Assembly: GCA_017562135.1 (NCBI GenBank)
Contig: QEYB01000290.1
Coordinates: 1 to 64,000, forward strand
Length of the DNA stretch: 64,000 bases
Origin: Dipylidium caninum
Lineage: Eukaryota > Platyhelminthes > Cestoda > Cyclophyllidea > Dipylidiidae
Direction: 5' to 3'
The translations under genes were made by a program, and so were the position numbers. Under the pieces are notes generated by a model. It was not told where the DNA came from and ran no database searches. It worked only from the letters and a program-made list of their open reading frames with translations. Below, piece after piece: positions 59,201 through 64,000 of this stretch. Position 1 is the stretch's first letter; every line of letters starts with the position of its first letter.

Positions 59201-59624
59201 TCTGAGGTAAGGCGAGGAATGTAGGGCGGTGGGAACGTCATGAATTGGATGCAGAATAGCATCGCCTAGGCTAAGCGCCGATGATTTTTTTTCAACCTGT
59301 CTCCTGCATCTCGAGTCGTGAGATGGGGGGGAGGGGGTAGGGGGGGGGGGGCGCTCGCCGCGATATTGCCTCGTTGCATGAACATTCTAGTTGTTAGTTT
59401 GCACAAGACTCCAGAATTTGAGCCTCGTAAATTGCTTGTAGACCTCCACTTCCTTCAATAACCCTCAACAGTAAAGTTGAGGCGATATGAGCAGAGTTGA
59501 CATACACCTCTACGTTTCTTTCAACTCAATGTCCAAGTATCTGTTGCAACAGAGATTACGTGCCCCTTATTGTTCTCACCTCATTTTTCGCATATTTGTG
59601 GCCCGTTTCTAGGCAGCAAATAGG
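56282..59624 (+). repeat. Third copy of the inverted-repeat arm sequence
   Basis: Corresponds to 35490-38808 and, inverted, to 25325-28647. It is nearly identical to them up to about 58300. Beyond that it differs by roughly 5% including several indels, while the other two remain almost identical to each other. Confidence 0.92.
59324..59351 (+). other. G-rich tract, second duplication copy
   Basis: Counterpart of 38509-38534 with altered run lengths (seven, five and twelve G). The length change between copies shows this tract is unstable or hard to sequence. Confidence 0.75.
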
Positions 59625-60730
59625 GCTTAGTGCAGTGTACTGAAAGTGTCGTGTTCTACCTTTGGAAGACACTGACACTATCCTCCTTTTCTCCTCTCTT
59701 CCATTCTCTTCTTCTAGACACGTGAACCAGTGGATTTTACGGATGTGCCCGTTATATTAAGGGTGAGGACACTTCGTATAGTAATGATCATTGCTAACGA
59801 TCACGTTGGTAATTGAATGTCTGCCCAACATCCTCATACTTGATCGCTAACATTGCGACGATGCACAGAAGGCGGGAGACATCTCTCGCACTAAAGCCTG
59901 AACTGTTAACCTGCCCCTCCCTTCGTCTGTATGAGACAACATACCTGCGACCGAAGCCGATTATTGGCTGACGCATTGACAGGCAACAGGAGTAAGGCCA
60001 GGAGGTAGTTCACTTGTCGTGGACTTTGCTTCGTGAATTCCGGGTAGACGTGAGTTCGCTCGAGGTAGGACAACGGCAGCAACGACGGCGACGACGAGGG
60101 GGAGGAGAAGGTGTCGAAGGAGGAATGGTAAACAGAAGACGAAGAAGGATAAGGAGCAATGGCAATAGATATGAGGGGAGGCCAAGAAGCAGAGATGGAC
60201 GAGTCACGAAACAGTGGAATGATTAAGATGGATTTGGGGAAATGGGCCGACATGAATGCCTCCTCTTACACCTCTTCTTGACGGCCTTCACAGCCTATTG
60301 TACCCACTGGTGAGTCGGAGCGGGAAACAGAGGCGTACCAAAAACACGTTCAAGTGGCGCTGCAGTACATGAAACTGTACAAGATGAAGAAATATTTGAG
60401 TGATCGCTGGAGGGCCGAGGTGGAGACGATCGTGGCGAACAGAGGTTTCAATTCCATCGACGCAGAACTGTTCAGAAGACGAATTACAGAGTATTGTGAG
60501 GGACATGCAAATAGGGTACGCGTTGTAATTCGGAAGGTAAAAGCAGTTTGCTTTCCTCCTGCTCAATACACCGCATTTCTTTCAGCAACAAAGTTCTAAG
60601 AACGCCGGGGTAAGAAGATGAATAGAAAGGGGTGACCTTAGGCAGGCGCAGGGACCTTCTGCTCCATTGGGCTTGATGGCCCCTTTCCCATGACTGTTAA
60701 TATTAATGCTTATATAATAATACAAAAACT

Positions 60731-60736
60731 AATAAA
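60731..60736 (+). promoter_or_regulatory. Candidate polyadenylation signal AATAAA, second MAP3K7 copy
   Basis: Conserved counterpart of 39934-39939, about 110 bp after the inferred stop at 60621. Confidence 0.45.
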
Positions 60737-61340
60737 AAAGCGCAGCACAGGGCCCTAAACAAGACGTTGAGAGTTGGTGTGTTTGGCAGCGCTCGTCATG
60801 TGTACAACTGCGATGAGTTTGTGGTCACTGGTGGGAGTGGGGAAGTCGGAGTGCTGGAGTTCCCCTCTCATTGCTTGCACTACGCGCGCTATCCTCGTCG
60901 TCCTCAGTGTACCCACAGTCGACACGAGCGATCGTGAGGCACGCCCACCACCTGTAGTCAACCATAGACGCTACTTCTGTTTCCTCTGCCTTTAGACCTG
61001 ACGACGGGACACTGTGCAAGTCACGAGGGATTGTCACACACCCCAAATACGGCTGTGTTAGCGGCAGAACGCACTTCCGAATTTAGCTTGGACGCGAATT
61101 TTATTAGTCTGTGGCTTTAAGGCCGCTCAATCTCTTGGCTTGGTGAGTCAGTGAATATGGCGACCTGCCTAAAGCATGGTATATTTGGAGCGGCCTGTTA
61201 GAGTAAAATCCGAGTGCAGTGAGACCACATTTTACCACGCGGACAAATGCATGCGAAAGGTGTTCGGGGAAAGATTCCCCTTAGGTGAGGTGGAGGAAGT
61301 ATTCTGTCGCCTATGGCACGCTGTTGACTCGTTCTCCCCT

Positions 61341-61628
61341 ATGGGAAGGAGGAAGAGCACACGCAAGCCTCCACCCAAGGCAAAAGTCATCGAACCACTA
61401 CCGAAACAGTTCAATTGCCCGTTTTGCAATCACGAGCGTTCGTGTGAAGTGGAAATGTAGGTCGTCATTTGGTTGACACGCATCCTTCTCAGCGACAGGG
61501 AAAAGAAGACTGGTTACGTGAAATGCGGAATTTGCCTTGAGGACTATCAAACATCCGTGAACGCACTCAGCCAGGCTATTGACGTGTACAACGACTGGAT
61601 TGATGAGTGTGAGCTTGCCAACTTCTAG
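61341..61628 (+). CDS. ELOF1: Transcription elongation factor 1 homolog (second copy)
   Basis: Exon 1 61341-61456, a 36-nt intron 61457-61492 and exon 2 61493-61628 give an intact 83-residue protein. Both CxxC pairs are kept, and the only amino-acid change from copy one is S to F at the last residue. The other three coding differences are silent. Flanking sequence differs by about 9% upstream and about 15% downstream, so the coding part is held more constant than its surroundings. The 1,047-bp segment present before copy one is missing. As a result an upstream frame from 61176 ([11 protein letters not shown]...) is open straight through the ELOF1 ATG in phase and could add about 55 residues. 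I chose 61341 because the family starts at MGRRKS. Confidence 0.95.
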
Positions 61629-61827
61629 CCAGCCCATGTACCGCATGCAACTAATAGCGAGAATGAAGAAGTGTCTAGTCTTGTACCCCCATTCATTGGA
61701 AAGGGGACCCCCTGTGTTAAAGTGGCCCACCCCCTGTTGGAATGCGGCAGTGCAAACCCGCCAGGGCAATCATTGGAGGCTAGTCCTCTGGTTACCCCTC
61801 CCCTTCCCACAAACCCTAGTTATACCC

Positions 61828-62807
61828 GCCCTCCGTACTATCAGACTCTTCAACTTTCGCCTGCGCTCGGTAGATATACTATGGCATTCTATGCAATTCT
61901 CTGATGTGGAGCGCGAAATCGTTCGTTAATGTGATATTGGAAGATTTATCGGTTACCCTTATACATTCTAACATCGGTAATCCTACCGGCATTTTGCACT
62001 GTGGAGTTGCATAAAGCTTTCTGTTTCTTCTCTGATACAGCAGTGACGGCACTCTTTTATGCGTCATTTTACTGATTTCCCAAATTTTCGGATTCCTTGC
62101 TTGCTGACTTTATTTTACTATAACGATTGTACCATGCAAATGACCAAACGTAGACTACAGATTTAATTCATTAAAATTTGCAACATTCTGCTTAAATTTT
62201 CCGACAATATCATGGTATCTGTGGAGTGTGCTACCCAAAGCTTTGCGATAAAATATAATAATAATGGCGTTCATAATGAATGCGAGCTAAGTGTCTCATG
62301 AGACGATAAATGAAAGAGTTTTGGCCAAGCCCAACAAAATACATTCGGAGGAAACACTTTGAAACGGAGCCACAGTCAAGTCTCTGTAGGCTTAATGCAA
62401 CGCGAATCGTTTGTGACCGCATTTGCTCAAGGTGATACCCCAGTAAGGGGGTAAGAGGTCGTGGAATATGATTTATTTTATCAAAGTAGTGAGATTGACA
62501 AGGTGGGTGTTTTCTGACTATTATATTTGCCGACATGTAGTACGAGAGCATTTTCCAAGGACTCAGTGAATAATCGCTTACGTGCACGAGTGTGCGTATG
62601 GACATCCTGCTGAATCCAAAAAATTCCATTTTGCATATAATGCCAATAATTCCTGTAGGCCGATGTAAGCATTGTCTAAGTCAGGCACGCCCTGCTTCGT
62701 ATGTAAACACCTCCTCGTGGCGGAGTGTATAAAGTCTGGAGTGACTACATCCGCTTCATAGCTTGGCTTTGGAATCAAGGGAAGCGGGTTGGAGCCATTT
62801 GGCTAAA
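61828..62807. other. Intergenic, between the second duplication copy and RBKS
   Basis: AT-rich sequence with short unrelated open frames on both strands. No gene, repeat or RNA was recognised. Confidence 0.5.
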
Positions 62808-64000
62808 ATGGACGTAACCATATTGGGAGATATTACTCACGAATTCTTCGCGTAATTAGGGTTTCTGTGTAGCGCAAAACATGGATAATATCCTCTAGGT
62901 ACTCAAACGCACTACCGATGGTGGGTGAACGAGTGGTTGGCACCGCCTTTCAGTCGGCTTTGGGCGGGACGGGAGTCAACCAGGCGACGGCGGTATCCAA
63001 GCTCGGTGGTCAAGTCTCCCTCGTTGCAACCGTAAGTTTACGATACCTGCATTAATCTTACAGTCATGTTTAGGTGGGAGAAGACGAGTTTGGCAGCTAC
63101 TGTATTGAGGCTTTGGAAAAGGCAGGAATACCCACAGGTGAGTTCAACTCAAACAATGAGGGATGGAGCACCCGCTTTCATTGCATGTCCTATCCACTTG
63201 TTCCCTATGTGGCAGCCTAGAACGCGAGAGGTATGTCCTTTTCTGTGTTAGTGAGCATGGTAGCTGTAGTGCGTTAGGGCATAAAAAGGGGACTTTACTT
63301 GGCCTAGGTTATTTTTTTCCAATGCCTGAGAGGCCAAATGTGAGTAACAAAATGACCAGTCCTAAGAGCCAATACGTCTGAAACGCGAATGTCAACTTGA
63401 ACGTGCGTAATGTAGTGAATCGAATTAACGACGGGGCGGGAAAGCATTAAGGGACTTGGTGAGCGAGGTATGAATCTGCATTTTGCGTCCCTTACAAAGG
63501 AACAATAAGACAGACCTCGGGCACGGAGACGGGAATCGCGATGATAATGGTGAATAAAAAAACCGGGGAGAACCAGATAGTTGTCGTGCTTGGCGCAAAC
63601 AGCGAAGTCTCCATTCGCGATGTCGACAATGCTGATACCCGCGGTTTATTTTCAACGAAGCTCTTTTCATGCCAATTCGAGGTAGGTTTGAAGTAGAATC
63701 CCTCTTAAACAAGCATCCGGAACCATGAAAATACACTAAATCATATCGTATGATTCTTTGAAAAGGGGGTGACGCTCTTGTACATAAAGGGTGTTTCTCG
63801 AATATAACATCCAAACCTGTAGAACTGAGTAAACTGATTTCCATGTAGAACTTCAACTTCTTCGGGTGAAGTATACGTGACAGAAATGTTATCCTTTAAA
63901 ACTTAAAGTTAACTCATTTTGAAAGATGGAATAAGTATTACGAGGTCGCTAAAGTCGACCGGACGGAAAGGGCGAAATGTTACCGAATGAAGAGGTCTGC
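62808..64000 (+). CDS. RBKS: Ribokinase, 5' part (runs off the window)
   Basis: PfkB-family cytosolic kinase that phosphorylates D-ribose to ribose-5-phosphate with ATP. Exon 1 62808-62851 (MDVTILGDITHEFF, the first beta strand) is followed by a 47-nt intron and exon 2 62899-63031. Exon 2 carries LPMVGERVVG and the substrate-binding GGTGVNQATAVSKLGG, equivalent to the family's GGKGANQA signature with K replaced by T. Exon 3 is 63074-63137 (VGEDEFG..GIPT). Exon 4 is 63500-63681 (TSGTETGIAMIMV and QIVVVLGAN). All four join in phase. The catalytic DTxGAGD motif would be further downstream, beyond 64000. The acceptor for exon 4 (CTTACAAAG) is somewhat weak but is the only one that keeps phase. 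Confidence 0.9.

Larger units (their letters stand above)
55191..60621 (+). pseudogene. MAP3K7: MAP3K7 (TAK1)-like kinase, second copy, several frame breaks
   Basis: Same exon plan as the first copy: exon 1 55191-55220, exon 2 55699-55782, exon 3 from 55860, final coiled-coil exon 60294-60536 and a short last exon 60586-60621 after a 49-nt intron. Here HRDLKPLNMLLF and DFG are in frame (56264-56330). The ATP-loop exon, however, lacks one G (GGG at 55881-55883, GGGG in copy one), which shifts the frame. Further indels disrupt exon 6 near 57174 (missing C) and 57246. The linker exon near 59124-59206 is rewritten, with a TGA stop. The coiled-coil exon is intact in this copy (..AYQKHVQVALQYMKLYKMKK..). 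Because copies one and two are broken at different places, at least part of the damage may be sequencing error. The exon at 59124 looks truly diverged. Confidence 0.8.
50055..61827. repeat. Segmental duplication, second copy (11.8 kb)
   Basis: Direct counterpart of 29268-42075. Its left edge falls inside two coding exons at once (PPIL4 on plus, NDST on minus), with only GG as possible microhomology. Its right edge is in unrelated intergenic sequence before RBKS. Copy two lacks the first copy's 1,047-bp segment and carries many single-base indels around 57170-57540. Confidence 0.95.

Overview
The window looks like nuclear DNA of a small-intron metazoan, most likely a parasitic flatworm (cestode or trematode). 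This rests on intron size (34-49 nt GT-AG introns in PPIL4, ELOF1, MAP3K7 and RBKS), animal gene families (NDST, MAP3K7/TAK1, INTS8, PPIL4, ELOF1, RBKS), the absence of operon or bacterial features, and a large satellite array. The species cannot be named from sequence alone.

Layout. (1) 1-9347: head-to-tail satellite of about 193 bp per unit, roughly 48 units, heavily indel-ridden over the first ~2.9 kb and very regular afterwards. (2) 9348-25324: about 16 kb with no recognisable gene, holding a degenerate repeat, a purine microsatellite and one weak two-exon candidate. (3) 25325-42075: a rearranged gene block. A 3.3-kb segment carrying MAP3K7 3' exons lies inverted (25325-28647) just after the 3' end of NDST (minus strand, 28664-33145). 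MAP3K7 (plus, 34400-39824) contains the direct counterpart of that arm (35490-38808). ELOF1 (41589-41876) follows. (4) 42076-50054: single-copy block with INTS8 (minus) and PPIL4 (plus) head to head. (5) 50055-61827: a second, direct copy of 29268-42075, starting abruptly inside PPIL4 and inside NDST, with second copies of MAP3K7 and ELOF1 and lacking a 1,047-bp segment present upstream of the first ELOF1. (6) 61828-64000: unique sequence with the 5' half of a ribokinase gene (RBKS) running off the window.

The proteins are not one pathway: a Golgi heparan-sulfate modifying enzyme (NDST), a TGF-beta/innate signalling kinase (TAK1), transcription/RNA factors (ELOF1, INTS8, PPIL4) and a sugar kinase. 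What links them is structure: a direct 12-kb duplication plus a 3.3-kb inverted repeat, giving three copies of the MAP3K7 3' half.

Caution: one-base indels in homopolymers disrupt frames in both copies at different places and also in the single-copy genes PPIL4 and INTS8. This is the signature of residual long-read consensus error, so I treat 'broken' exons as doubtful rather than as proven pseudogenes, and the duplication itself could be uncollapsed haplotypes or a mis-join until checked with reads.
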